A stretch of DNA of 64,000 nt, taken from the NCBI RefSeq assembly GCF_018831085.1, contig NZ_JAGPNM010000001.1:744001-808000 (forward strand), in the 5' to 3' direction. This stretch comes from Rheinheimera oceanensis. Its GTDB lineage: Bacteria; Pseudomonadota; Gammaproteobacteria; Enterobacterales; Alteromonadaceae. The notes beneath the pieces were generated by a model. It was given only the letters and a program-made list of their open reading frames with translations, made no database searches and had not been told where the DNA came from. Position numbers and translations under genes: made by a program. Below, piece after piece: positions 26,473-34,080 of this stretch (position 1 is the stretch's first letter; every line of letters starts with the position of its first letter).

Positions 26473-27033
26473 ATGCGTATTTCTAACGTCTGGCGAAAGC
26501 CGCTGCCGCTGCTGGCAGCTGCCTTGAGCTTTTTAGTATTTATTGTTTTCTCACAACAGGTTAACGCAGATATGTTTAGCTGGTTTAAAAAATACGATGT
26601 GCATTTATCACCTGCCGTGCACGGTAAAATAACTTTCAATGGCAATCCGGTGGCCAACGTTAAAGTATTCCGTGAGCTGACTTATGACACTGAATATCTG
26701 GACTACGCAATAACCGATGTTAATGGCCAATTTTCCTTTGCTGAAAAGAATATCCGGTCACGCCGGCCAGGTAGCCTGCTCGAAACCTTTACCCGGCAGG
26801 TATTATTTTTGGATCATAACGACAAGCGGTATATTTTGTGGCGCTTTACTAATCGCACCATAGAACCCGCGAAAACGATAAATAGTTTGCTCAATGGTCT
26901 GCATTGCGATTTGTCAAACCCAGATATGATTTATGACCTGAGAAATCAGGAACATCCTGCTCATCCTCATGTAGTTTCGGGGATTTGTACATTTGAAACA
27001 GAAACCTACATTATTGGACAAGAGAGGAAGTAA
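26473..27033 (+). CDS. Exported protein with carboxypeptidase-regulatory-like (DUF6795-type) fold, paralogue 1
   Basis: 186 residues. An export signal covers residues 1-33 (LLAAALSFLVFIVFSQQVNA). The mature part has the pattern of a small Ig-like beta-sandwich (GKITFNGNPVANVKVFRELT, then AITDVNGQFSFAEKNI), resembling DUF6795/CarboxypepD-reg proteins. It lies two bases before the class 3 lipase and has a paralogue on the other side at 28303. A periplasmic partner or immunity protein for the lipase is a plausible inference; no function is proven. Confidence 0.7.
   Translation: MRISNVWRKPLPLLAAALSFLVFIVFSQQVNADMFSWFKKYDVHLSPAVHGKITFNGNPVANVKVFRELTYDTEYLDYAITDVNGQFSFAEKNIRSRRPGSLLETFTRQVLFLDHNDKRYILWRFTNRTIEPAKTINSLLNGLHCDLSNPDMIYDLRNQEHPAHPHVVSGICTFETETYIIGQERK
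26551..26621 (+). repeat. 71-base near-identical segment shared with 28351-28421
   Basis: The end of the signal peptide and the first mature residues of the two paralogues (QQVNADMFSWFKKYDVHLSP) match almost perfectly at the DNA level. A 50-base core (26557-26606) is identical to 28357-28406, while the rest of the genes has diverged strongly. Confidence 0.8.
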
Positions 27034-27035
27034 TC

Positions 27036-28205
27036 GTGCCTACACTTACCCCTTCAATGGCAGTGAAGCTTGCATCTTTAGCTTATGAAATTAAAGCTCC
27101 GGGGTCCTCCGGTAGCTATGATTTTGACGCTGCACCGGAAATAAGAAACGCTTTCAGTTTCGATTTATCCAACGGACCTATACGAGGCGTCTCTGGTAGC
27201 ATGCTGGCCAGAATGCTAAAACGCTCAACTGGATTTGCAATGATTGGCAAAGGGAAAGGCCAATACAACGGTGATCACGTTGTTGCTATTCGAGGCACAG
27301 CAAGCTTAAGTGATGGTATCACTGATGCCCATATTGGTTTGACTGGTGGAGATAATAACTCTTTAATCCATGCCGGTTTTAATAAAACCTTTCAAAGTAT
27401 GAAGCCAGCATTAGAAAACACATTAACGCCTTTACTAGCGCGTAGCTCAACCGGAACCGTACATTGTGTCGGCCATAGCTTGGGTGGTGCACTGGCACAT
27501 ATCACGGCCGATTGGGTTAAACGTCGTTATAAAAATAAGGTATTTTTGTATACCTTTGGCGCTCCCCGTGTCGGGCTGGATGGTTTCGCCATCAAAACAT
27601 CTAATAACATCGACCGTATTTTCCGCTGTACCCATGCTGCCGATCCGGTACCAATGGTCCCTCTGTGGCCCTTTGTACATGCCCCTTATCAAGGTGAAGA
27701 AGTATTGTTAGCGCCAGGACAAGGAATTAGCTTTGCTGCACATAAAATGGCTGAGGCTGCCACTCCTGGTTATTTGAATACAGCCAACAGTGATAGCTGG
27801 CGCAGTCTTCAGCAAAGATCATCGCTGAATCTGGCGACAGTAAGGTTACAGTATGATAACCGCCACCAAGCTTCTTTCTCAAACTATTGGGCGGAAAAAA
27901 TAAGTGCTGGTTTAATTACTCTGTTAAAGGACGCAGGGTATTACACTGCTGTCATGGCACAAGCTGCTATTGGCACCGGTTTAACATTCTACGATATGCT
28001 GGCAAGAACTTTAGAAGCTGTTGCAAAAGCCTCGACTAAACTTGCTGAGCAAACAAAAGGCTTGCTTGGCCACATGTTAGTGTTTGCCCGTCAGGCAGTT
28101 TCCACAGTCACCGAGTTATCGTTTAAATTTATCCGCTGGGTATTTGATGTCACTTTAGGTGCTTTATATCGCACTGCACGTGAAGCCATTAACAGCGTAA
28201 TGTAA
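27036..28205 (+). CDS. Class 3 lipase-family protein
   Basis: 389 residues from GTG 27036, supported by AGAGAGGAAG six bases upstream. The alpha/beta-hydrolase nucleophile elbow GHSLGGA (Ser148) sits in VHCVGHSLGGALAHI. The triad is completed by an Asp in CTHAADPVPMVPL and a His in SFAAHKMAEAATPGY. There is no signal peptide. The C-terminal 110 residues (after about 275) are helical and partly hydrophobic, with little similarity to typical lipases. It is sandwiched between two paralogous exported proteins, a layout seen for phospholipase effectors with periplasmic immunity proteins. It could instead be an ordinary lipid-turnover enzyme. Confidence 0.82.
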   Translation: MPTLTPSMAVKLASLAYEIKAPGSSGSYDFDAAPEIRNAFSFDLSNGPIRGVSGSMLARMLKRSTGFAMIGKGKGQYNGDHVVAIRGTASLSDGITDAHIGLTGGDNNSLIHAGFNKTFQSMKPALENTLTPLLARSSTGTVHCVGHSLGGALAHITADWVKRRYKNKVFLYTFGAPRVGLDGFAIKTSNNIDRIFRCTHAADPVPMVPLWPFVHAPYQGEEVLLAPGQGISFAAHKMAEAATPGYLNTANSDSWRSLQQRSSLNLATVRLQYDNRHQASFSNYWAEKISAGLITLLKDAGYYTAVMAQAAIGTGLTFYDMLARTLEAVAKASTKLAEQTKGLLGHMLVFARQAVSTVTELSFKFIRWVFDVTLGALYRTAREAINSVM

Positions 28206-28212
28206 AGTTACT

Positions 28213-28236
28213 GCCCGGCTTTGCCGGGCTTTTTAC
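28213..28236 (+). terminator. Rho-independent terminator after the lipase
   Basis: The stem GCCCGGC (28213-28219) / GCCGGGC (28223-28229), with a TTT loop, is followed by TTTTT. The second paralogue therefore probably has its own promoter. Confidence 0.85.
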
Positions 28237-28302
28237 TTATTTGTCTTATTAACATCAGAAAATACTTACCGGTTTCCACGCCATTGAGGTTGTCAAAAAT
28301 CG

Positions 28303-28803
28303 ATGCAACGCCAAACCATGAGATGGTTTTTCCTAATTTTCGTTGCTTTTTCACAGCAGGTTAACGCAGATATGTTTAGCTGGTTTAAAAAATACGATGT
28401 GCATTTGTCACCTGCGGTGCAGGGCCAGGTGTTACTTAACGGCCAACCATTAGTGGGTGCCGTGGTATCGCGTGAGCTTAACTATGACAAAGAATATGTT
28501 GATAAAACTACCACCGATGCTAAAGGCCATTTTAGCTTTACGGAGAAAAATATCCGATCCGGCAAACCTGGCAGTCTTTGGGAAATGCGAACCCGTCAGG
28601 TTATTGTTGTCCACCACAACCAACAACCCTATCTGCTTTGGTATCTGACAACGTCCAGCATTAAGCCACAACAAGCCGTGTTGCAGCGCTTGGCAGCGCT
28701 AAACTGCGATCTTAAAGACGAAGAACTGGATCAGGTATTTGCAAACGTTGAAACACCCGACTTTCCTCATGGCGTGGTAAGTATTTGCCGCTGGCCGGAA
28801 TAA
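28303..28803 (+). CDS. Exported DUF6795-type protein, paralogue 2
   Basis: 166 residues with a signal peptide (residues 1-22) and the same beta-sandwich plan as the protein at 26473 (GQVLLNGQPLVGAVVSRELN, then TTDAKGHFSFTEKNIRSGKPG). The two share roughly half of their residues, with conserved single cysteines near the C terminus (LNCDLKD, SICRWPE). It follows the lipase terminator by 66 bases. Duplicated copies flanking a lipase suggest a lipase-specific partner; paralogue 2 may be specialised for a different lipase variant. Confidence 0.7.
   Translation: MQRQTMRWFFLIFVAFSQQVNADMFSWFKKYDVHLSPAVQGQVLLNGQPLVGAVVSRELNYDKEYVDKTTTDAKGHFSFTEKNIRSGKPGSLWEMRTRQVIVVHHNQQPYLLWYLTTSSIKPQQAVLQRLAALNCDLKDEELDQVFANVETPDFPHGVVSICRWPE
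28351..28421 (+). repeat. Second copy of the 71-base near-identical segment
   Basis: It differs from 26551-26621 at about three positions. The sharp drop of identity on both sides suggests recombination or gene conversion rather than slow divergence of the whole gene. Confidence 0.8.
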
Positions 28804-28828
28804 AGATAACTACATACAAGTAATTCAG

Positions 28829-29410
28829 CTAATGCTGCGATAACATCATTTGCCATACTGCGGCGGGCTGCTCGGTTTGCTGCAAATAATCGATAACAGC
28901 CTGCTGCTCGGCAGGCGTTTTGTTTTGCGATAACTTAAAACGTCCCGTGATACTGCTCAGGTTAATCTCAACGCCGACTATGGCGTTAACTAACTTTTGT
29001 TGGTAATCAGCGGCTTGTACCATATCAGCTGCGCTGTGCGCTTCCTGCTTTTTGACCAACGCCAACGTTTGCCCGGTATTTAACAGCCGTGCGGTGCCTT
29101 TTAATTCAGCCAGAGCGTAGTTCCAGGTAGATACCGCAGGTTGCTGCCGGTAACAACTGGCAGCAATAAAAGCATGCGGCCCCTGAATAACAATAGTAAC
29201 CTCAGCACCATCCAACTGGCGAAGCTGCGGGTTATTGCGCGCTAAATGGCAATACGCTTTATCACTCTGGTTTTGCCAGTCAAATAAAAACGGCGAGGGT
29301 GTATAGCTTAAACCGGCGTTATTACTCAGCAGTAAACCAAAATAATGTTGCTGTAAAAATGCCTGTAACTGCGTGCGGTCATCGCTGGAATAAAAAGCAG
29401 GTGGATACAC
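28829..29410 (-). CDS. PaiB-family FMN-binding protein
   Basis: 193 residues aligned over their full length with PaiB: MYPPAFYSSDD at the start, FGLLLSNNAGLSYTPSPFLF, CHLARNNPQ, YVSTWNY-like VSTWNYALAELKG, and SSITGRFKLSQNKTP near the C terminus. PaiB proteins adopt the FMN-binding split-barrel fold; in Bacillus PaiB is described as a negative regulator. It lies 13 bases after a GNAT acetyltransferase gene, mirroring the Bacillus paiAB pair that handles polyamines. Confidence 0.85.
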   Translation of the reverse strand: MYPPAFYSSDDRTQLQAFLQQHYFGLLLSNNAGLSYTPSPFLFDWQNQSDKAYCHLARNNPQLRQLDGAEVTIVIQGPHAFIAASCYRQQPAVSTWNYALAELKGTARLLNTGQTLALVKKQEAHSAADMVQAADYQQKLVNAIVGVEINLSSITGRFKLSQNKTPAEQQAVIDYLQQTEQPAAVWQMMLSQH

Positions 29411-29423
29411 GGCTGGCTCCCGG

Positions 29424-29822
29424 TTAGTACTGGCGCTGAATATGAAAGGCGTTATCTATCGCGGTAAAGCCCACTTGTGGGTAATACTGCATGGCAGACG
29501 GCGCACTACGCAGTAATTGTTGTACCTGCGGCCCGGTAGCCTGTTGCACCGCAGCCAGCAGCGCTTTACCTATACCCTGCTGCTGATAAGCTTGATCTAC
29601 CAGCAGATCACAGATATACACCACATAGGCTTTGTCGGTTAAACAGCGCGCCAGCCCGAGCAACCGGCCATTTTGCCTGGCGGTAATCAGTAAATTGCTA
29701 CTTGCCAGCATAATGGCCATTCTTGCTCTGTCGTCTGTTGGCCGGTTAATGCCCGATGCGCGGTAAAGCGCCAGCATTTCGTCCAGATTAAAACTGCTTT
29801 CCTGTTGGTATACGATGGTCAT
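29424..29822 (-). CDS. GNAT family N-acetyltransferase
   Basis: 132 residues with the acetyl-CoA loop QQQGIGKALLAAVQQATG (Q/R-x-x-G-x-G/A) in motif A and the preceding strand VVYICDLLVDQAYQ. It precedes the PaiB-like gene in the same direction and diverges from a MocR regulator across an 87-base region with a palindrome. The acceptor is unknown; a polyamine is possible by analogy to PaiA, though it is shorter than PaiA. Confidence 0.83.
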   Translation of the reverse strand: MTIVYQQESSFNLDEMLALYRASGINRPTDDRARMAIMLASSNLLITARQNGRLLGLARCLTDKAYVVYICDLLVDQAYQQQGIGKALLAAVQQATGPQVQQLLRSAPSAMQYYPQVGFTAIDNAFHIQRQY

Positions 29823-29861
29823 TAGCTGTCTCCTTCTTGTCTTGCCGCTAGCATAGCGACT

Positions 29862-29889
29862 AAACTGGCACCATAAAAAGTACCAGTTT
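29862..29889. promoter_or_regulatory. Palindromic operator candidate for the MocR regulator
   Basis: AAACTGG (29862-29868) and CCAGTTT (29883-29889) form an inverted repeat around an A-rich centre, midway between the GNAT gene and the divergent MocR gene. An inner AC/GT pair extends the symmetry. MocR proteins commonly bind their own divergent promoter. Confidence 0.55.
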
Positions 29890-29909
29890 TAACAAAATGA
29901 GAGATCCAG

Positions 29910-31337
29910 TTGCGTATACTAACCGACAACCTGCAGCTTAGCGGCCGGGGTAGCCTGCAATTGCAGCTATACCAGTTGTTACAATATCAAATACTGCAGG
30001 GGCTCTGGCCTAATGGGGCCTTATTGCCATCCAGCCGTCAGCTGGCCACGGATTTAAAGCTAAGCCGCAACACGGTAAATCAGGTACTGCAGCAATTGGT
30101 GGCAGAAGGCTATATCGTGGGCCAGCCGGGCCGAGGTTATCAGATTATTGCAGTGCCAGATCAGTACTTTCAGCCGGAGCCAGCCCGTGCTTTACCAGTT
30201 AACCGGCTAACACTTAACCATTACGATTTACCGCAAAAACAGGGAATGGTAACTGGCTTGCTGCAACCGGGTGTACCGGCTTTGCCGCTGTTTCCTTATG
30301 CGTTATGGCAACGTCTGCTGTCGCGCCACAGCAACCGCGGGCAGCTAAGCGGCTTTGCTGAGCCTTTGGGTTACCTGCCACTACGTCGGACACTGGCTGT
30401 TTATCTGCGTCAGTCGCGCCAGGTGGTGTGTAACGAGCACAACATACTGATCACCGCCGGAGCACAGCAGGCACTGTTTATTGCAGCCAAACTGGTGGCA
30501 AAGGCAGGCCAGCAGGTATTGATGGAAACACCCGGCTATCCGCGCCTGAAGCAAGCCTTGCAGTTGTGCGAGTTGCAGGTGCGGCATTTGGATGCCAGCT
30601 CTGCTAATGGCCTGGATATAAAACAGCTTCCATCATCATCTGAGGCCAAAGCGCTATTCCTTACGCCCGGACATCAGTATCCACTGGGCGGCATTATGCC
30701 ACTGGCAAACCGGCTGGCTGTGTTGCAATGGGCGCGTCAACACAACTGCTGGCTGGTAGAAGATGATTACGACAGCGAGTTTCAGTATCAGCACCGGCCT
30801 GTTGCCAGCCTGCAGGGTTTAGCAGGAGGTGAAGGGGTGTTATTTGCCGGTTCGTGCAGCAAAACCTTGTTTCCGGCGCTGCGCCTCGGTTATCTGGTTG
30901 CACCCAAAGCGGTTATCGCTCAGGCTGCCAGCATTTTGCAGGCGCTGCATGGCGATGTACCACTATTGCCGCAAGCCGCATTGGCCGATTTTATCAGCGA
31001 GGGGCATTTCGGCCGGCACCTGCGCAAAATGCGCCGCTATTATCAGCAGCAAAAGCAGTTTGCGGCACAGCTGTTACAACAAGGTCTGCCGCAGTGCCGC
31101 TTATATGCGCTGGACGCCGGCTTACATTTAGTGTTGCAGTTTCCTGAACCAATTGATGACGTCAGCTTACAGCAACAACTCACAGCCTATGGTATTAAAG
31201 CACAACCGCTTAGCCGCTACCTGTTTAATGCTGAGCCACGCAGTGGTTTGGTATTAGGTATTGGCAACAGTAGCCAGCCGGAATTAGCGGGCGCACTGCA
31301 ACAGCTGATAACCTTATGCCAGCGCGCACTGCGTTAA
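29910..31337 (+). CDS. MocR/PdxR-type GntR regulator with aminotransferase domain
   Basis: 475 residues. The first 75 form the GntR winged helix (LPSSRQLATDLKLSRNTVNQ, GYIVGQPGRGYQI). Residues about 110-475 are a fold I aminotransferase-like domain with TPGHQYPLGG, VEDDYDSEFQY and the PLP lysine in GSCSKTLFPALRLGY. MocR proteins use PLP or an aldimine as effector. TTG 29910 is the only start that keeps the full GntR domain, with TGAGAG about 6 bases upstream. It diverges from the GNAT-PaiB pair, its likely target. Confidence 0.88.
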   Translation: MRILTDNLQLSGRGSLQLQLYQLLQYQILQGLWPNGALLPSSRQLATDLKLSRNTVNQVLQQLVAEGYIVGQPGRGYQIIAVPDQYFQPEPARALPVNRLTLNHYDLPQKQGMVTGLLQPGVPALPLFPYALWQRLLSRHSNRGQLSGFAEPLGYLPLRRTLAVYLRQSRQVVCNEHNILITAGAQQALFIAAKLVAKAGQQVLMETPGYPRLKQALQLCELQVRHLDASSANGLDIKQLPSSSEAKALFLTPGHQYPLGGIMPLANRLAVLQWARQHNCWLVEDDYDSEFQYQHRPVASLQGLAGGEGVLFAGSCSKTLFPALRLGYLVAPKAVIAQAASILQALHGDVPLLPQAALADFISEGHFGRHLRKMRRYYQQQKQFAAQLLQQGLPQCRLYALDAGLHLVLQFPEPIDDVSLQQQLTAYGIKAQPLSRYLFNAEPRSGLVLGIGNSSQPELAGALQQLITLCQRALR

Positions 31338-31363
31338 GGACGGGAATGCTCTTAGGTGCCTGC

Positions 31364-32350
31364 CTAGTGGTTTAGCAATGCGTTAGCTGCGTATAGCTTA
31401 CTTTCGCCCTGATGCTGCACGGCATAATTAAAACCCGGCTGCAGGCAATAGCTGCCATATTCACCTTGTTTATTCAGCGCAATAAAGCCAATTTGGGTAT
31501 CGGCAATATTGCCTTTGCGCAGCTGCAGCTTGTGATAAATACGCTGCACCGCCTGCTCACACGCCTGCTGCGGGCTGTAGCCCTGACGCATCAGCTCGAC
31601 TACCAGAAAAGACCCTGTCACCCGGATCACCTCTTCGCCATGGCCTGTGGCAGTGGCCGCCCCCACTTCGTTATCGACATAAAGCCCGGCGCCGATAATC
31701 GGCGAATCACCCACCCGGCCGTGCAGTTTAAACGCCATACCACTGGTGGTGCAGGCACCGGCTAAATTACCGTGGCTGTCCAGCGCCAGCATCCCTATGG
31801 TGTCATGGTTTTCAATGTTTACAATTGGCCGGTAATTGGCATCTTTTCGCCACTGCTGCCATTCCTGCTCTGACTCTGCCGTGAGTAAATTCTCGGCGAC
31901 AAAACCTTGCGCCAGTGCAAAGTCGAGCGCACCCTGGCCTACCAGCATCACATGCGGTGTCTGCTCCATCACCGCCCGGGCTACCGCTACCGGGTGTTTA
32001 ATTTGTTGCAGTGCTGCGACAGCACCAATATTGGCAAATTCGTCCATGATGCAGGCATCCAGCGTGACTTTGCCATCACGATCCGGCCGGCCGCCATAGC
32101 CCACACTACGCTCGGTCGGGTCGGCTTCGGTCAGCATTACACCTTGCTGCACCGCATCAACGCCACGGGCTCCCTGTTGTAATAAATTAAACGCCACCTT
32201 GTTCGCCTGCAGGCCGAAATCCCAGGTGCTGATCACCACAGGTTTACGCCCCGGCGCCGCTACTGCCGCACGCCCCGGAAACAGGGCTGCAGCCGATACA
32301 CCGGCGCCGAGCATAGCGCCGAGTTTTAAAAAATAACGCCGTTTAAGCAT
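31364..32350 (-). CDS. Glycosylasparaginase/isoaspartyl-peptidase family Ntn-hydrolase, Tat-exported
   Basis: 328 residues. The N-terminal KRRYFLKLGAMLGAGVSAAA is a twin-arginine signal. The autocleavage site is HDTIGMLALD, making Thr184 the N-terminal nucleophile of the beta chain; GRVGDSPIIGAGLYVDN and ATGHGEEVIR complete the glycosylasparaginase pattern. The enzyme hydrolyses the GlcNAc-asparagine bond left after glycoprotein breakdown; isoaspartyl peptidase is the alternative, but Tat export and the neighbouring sugar kinase favour glycosylasparaginase. It overlaps cutC by eight bases. Confidence 0.88.
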   Translation of the reverse strand: MLKRRYFLKLGAMLGAGVSAAALFPGRAAVAAPGRKPVVISTWDFGLQANKVAFNLLQQGARGVDAVQQGVMLTEADPTERSVGYGGRPDRDGKVTLDACIMDEFANIGAVAALQQIKHPVAVARAVMEQTPHVMLVGQGALDFALAQGFVAENLLTAESEQEWQQWRKDANYRPIVNIENHDTIGMLALDSHGNLAGACTTSGMAFKLHGRVGDSPIIGAGLYVDNEVGAATATGHGEEVIRVTGSFLVVELMRQGYSPQQACEQAVQRIYHKLQLRKGNIADTQIGFIALNKQGEYGSYCLQPGFNYAVQHQGESKLYAANALLNH

Positions 32351-33119
32351 AGGGCTCTCCTTGTTGCCGGTTTGGCACTGGTTGTTGATTTGGCTTAGCC
32401 CGTCCGGTCAGGCAATATTGTAGTTGCTCAAGCTTAGCGGCATCGACCATACCTTCAGTGAGTACCGCCGAATGCAAATGCCAGCACAACTGCGCATTGT
32501 CGTGCAGTGTTTGCTGCAATTGCGGCAAATTCGCCAGCGTAACCCCACCTCCTGCCACCAGCACCATGCGCCCGGCAATATACTGCTGCAGCACCGCCAG
32601 CTGACGTACGCCCTGCGTTATGCTTTGCTGTTGCTGCCAGGGTGTACCATTACTTAATAACCGCTGTATGCCTAATGCCAGCAGTTGCTCTACTGCTGCT
32701 GCCGGGCTGATGCAGGCATCAAAAGCACGGTGAAAAGTACAAGCCAGACCAAGCTGCCGGCACTGTTGCAATAAGCCGGTTAAAAACGGCAAATCCGGCT
32801 GCGCATCGGCACTTAGCGCACCTACCACTATGCCATCTGCACCCAACTGCGCTGCCTGCAATAACTGCGCCTGCATTTGCTGCTTCTCTGGCACCGAGTA
32901 AACAAAATTACCGGCTCTGGGCCTTAGCATAACCCGCAGCTGCGTATGCGAATTACAAGCCGCACGCGCCTGGCGTAAAGCATCGGCACTGACAGATAAG
33001 CCCTGCTGTGCCATCTGGCTGCACAGCTCAATGCTGTCAATACCAGCGGCGCAAACGGTGCGGATATTCTGCGTAAGGTAACGGCTATCGCTATCAAGGC
33101 ATATTTCAATTTTCGCCAT
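32343..33119 (-). CDS. cutC: CutC family TIM-barrel protein
   Basis: 258 residues from ATG 33119, which has GGAGG eight bases upstream; a longer frame to 33164 has no family similarity. CutC signatures are ICLDSDS, AGIDSIELCSQMAQQGLS, VMLRPRAGNFVYS, GADGIVVGAL and CTFHRAFDACISPAAAVEQL. CutC was linked to copper tolerance, but its location between a sugar kinase (14-base overlap) and glycosylasparaginase suggests a carbohydrate-linked role here. Confidence 0.9.
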   Translation of the reverse strand: MAKIEICLDSDSRYLTQNIRTVCAAGIDSIELCSQMAQQGLSVSADALRQARAACNSHTQLRVMLRPRAGNFVYSVPEKQQMQAQLLQAAQLGADGIVVGALSADAQPDLPFLTGLLQQCRQLGLACTFHRAFDACISPAAAVEQLLALGIQRLLSNGTPWQQQQSITQGVRQLAVLQQYIAGRMVLVAGGGVTLANLPQLQQTLHDNAQLCWHLHSAVLTEGMVDAAKLEQLQYCLTGRAKPNQQPVPNRQQGEPYA

Positions 33120-34011
33120 ACTGCTTAGCCTCCTGCGCTGCAATGGCCAGTTGGCGGCGGGCATAATAAATAGCCCCTACCGTTGCCGCTGCCAGCGGTG
33201 CACTAAAGCGGCTACGTTGCGCCGGCGGCAGGTAAGTGAGCAAACGCTGGCCCACGCCACCGAGCAGACAACAACGGCCGGACGGTAGCTGGCTACTGAG
33301 CTGCGCGATAAACGCCAGTGCCTGTTGCAACATATCAGTAGCCACAGCATCAGCGCTATCTGCTGCCTGAAATACCAGCGGTGCCAGCTCAGCATATTGC
33401 TGCGGTGTCGCCTGCAGCAGTTGCTCTGCCATTTGCGCAGCGCTACCATTAAAGTGTTGTTGTAGCAAGGCAGTCAGCATAGTGGCAGGGGCCAAGCCAT
33501 CCAGTGCCAGCAATACCGCCTGCACTGCCTGTAAACCCAAACCGGCACCGCTGCACACAGCGTTAATTGGAAAACCATAGCCACCAAGCAGGGTTTCGCC
33601 CTGCTCCGTCAGCCCGATAGCACTAAAGCCGGTGCCCAGAATAATCACGCTGCCAGCCCCGCCGCCATGGGCACCATAACAGGCTGCATGTAAATCGGTG
33701 GTAACATGCCAGCTGGCAAAAGGGTGCTGCCACTGCAGCGCTGTGGCTTTTAACCCGGCCAGATGGGCACCGGCAAAACCGGCACCTACATGCAAACGCG
33801 GATAAGCCCTGCTGTCCAGCCCGGCCTGTTGCAAAGCAGCATTTAACGCCTGCCAGACATTGGCTTCAACCTGTGGCCAGCCCAGCCCCAGGTTGGCAGC
33901 GCCCGAGTGCCCTTCACCCAGCAAAGCGCCGTTTTTATCTTCCAGCCGCACCCGGCAATGGCTGCCCCCGGCATCGATACCGGCAAACAGTGCAGAGCTT
34001 ACAGTTAACAT
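33106..34011 (-). CDS. BadF/BadG-family sugar kinase (N-acetylglucosamine kinase-like)
   Basis: 301 residues of the ASKHA fold with the phosphate-1 loop AGIDAGGSHCRVRLED and the second glycine loop VIILGTGFSAIGL. The position where active GlcNAc kinases show GWGFxxGDEGSG reads GGYGFPINAVCSGAGLG, so the acidic residues seen in the other kinase of this window (52907) are missing; substrate or activity may differ. ATG 34011 is used; an adjacent TTG (34014) is nearly as good with AAAGG upstream. It heads the kinase-CutC-glycosylasparaginase unit. Confidence 0.82.
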   Translation of the reverse strand: MLTVSSALFAGIDAGGSHCRVRLEDKNGALLGEGHSGAANLGLGWPQVEANVWQALNAALQQAGLDSRAYPRLHVGAGFAGAHLAGLKATALQWQHPFASWHVTTDLHAACYGAHGGGAGSVIILGTGFSAIGLTEQGETLLGGYGFPINAVCSGAGLGLQAVQAVLLALDGLAPATMLTALLQQHFNGSAAQMAEQLLQATPQQYAELAPLVFQAADSADAVATDMLQQALAFIAQLSSQLPSGRCCLLGGVGQRLLTYLPPAQRSRFSAPLAAATVGAIYYARRQLAIAAQEAKQYGEN

Positions 34012-34030
34012 CAATCAGATTACCTTTATG

Positions 34031-34059
34031 ATAAAAGGCGCAGCCTTAGCTACGCCTTT
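34031..34059 (-). terminator. Terminator of the F5/8-repeat lipoprotein gene
   Basis: On the minus strand AAAGGCG/CGCCTTT with an inner AGC/GCT and one A-C mismatch closes over a four-base loop and is followed by TTTAT. It sits 22 bases after the lipoprotein stop. Confidence 0.7.
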
Positions 34060-34080
34060 GTATGCCAACAATATTGCAGC

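Noticed and set aside
26473..28803. Firm call of a type VI secretion effector locus
   Set aside because: No VgrG, PAAR, Hcp or adaptor gene is in the window; kept only as a hypothesis.
33106..34011. Second MurNAc kinase
   Set aside because: The acidic GDEG motif is missing and no murQ is adjacent; only a general BadF-family call is justified.
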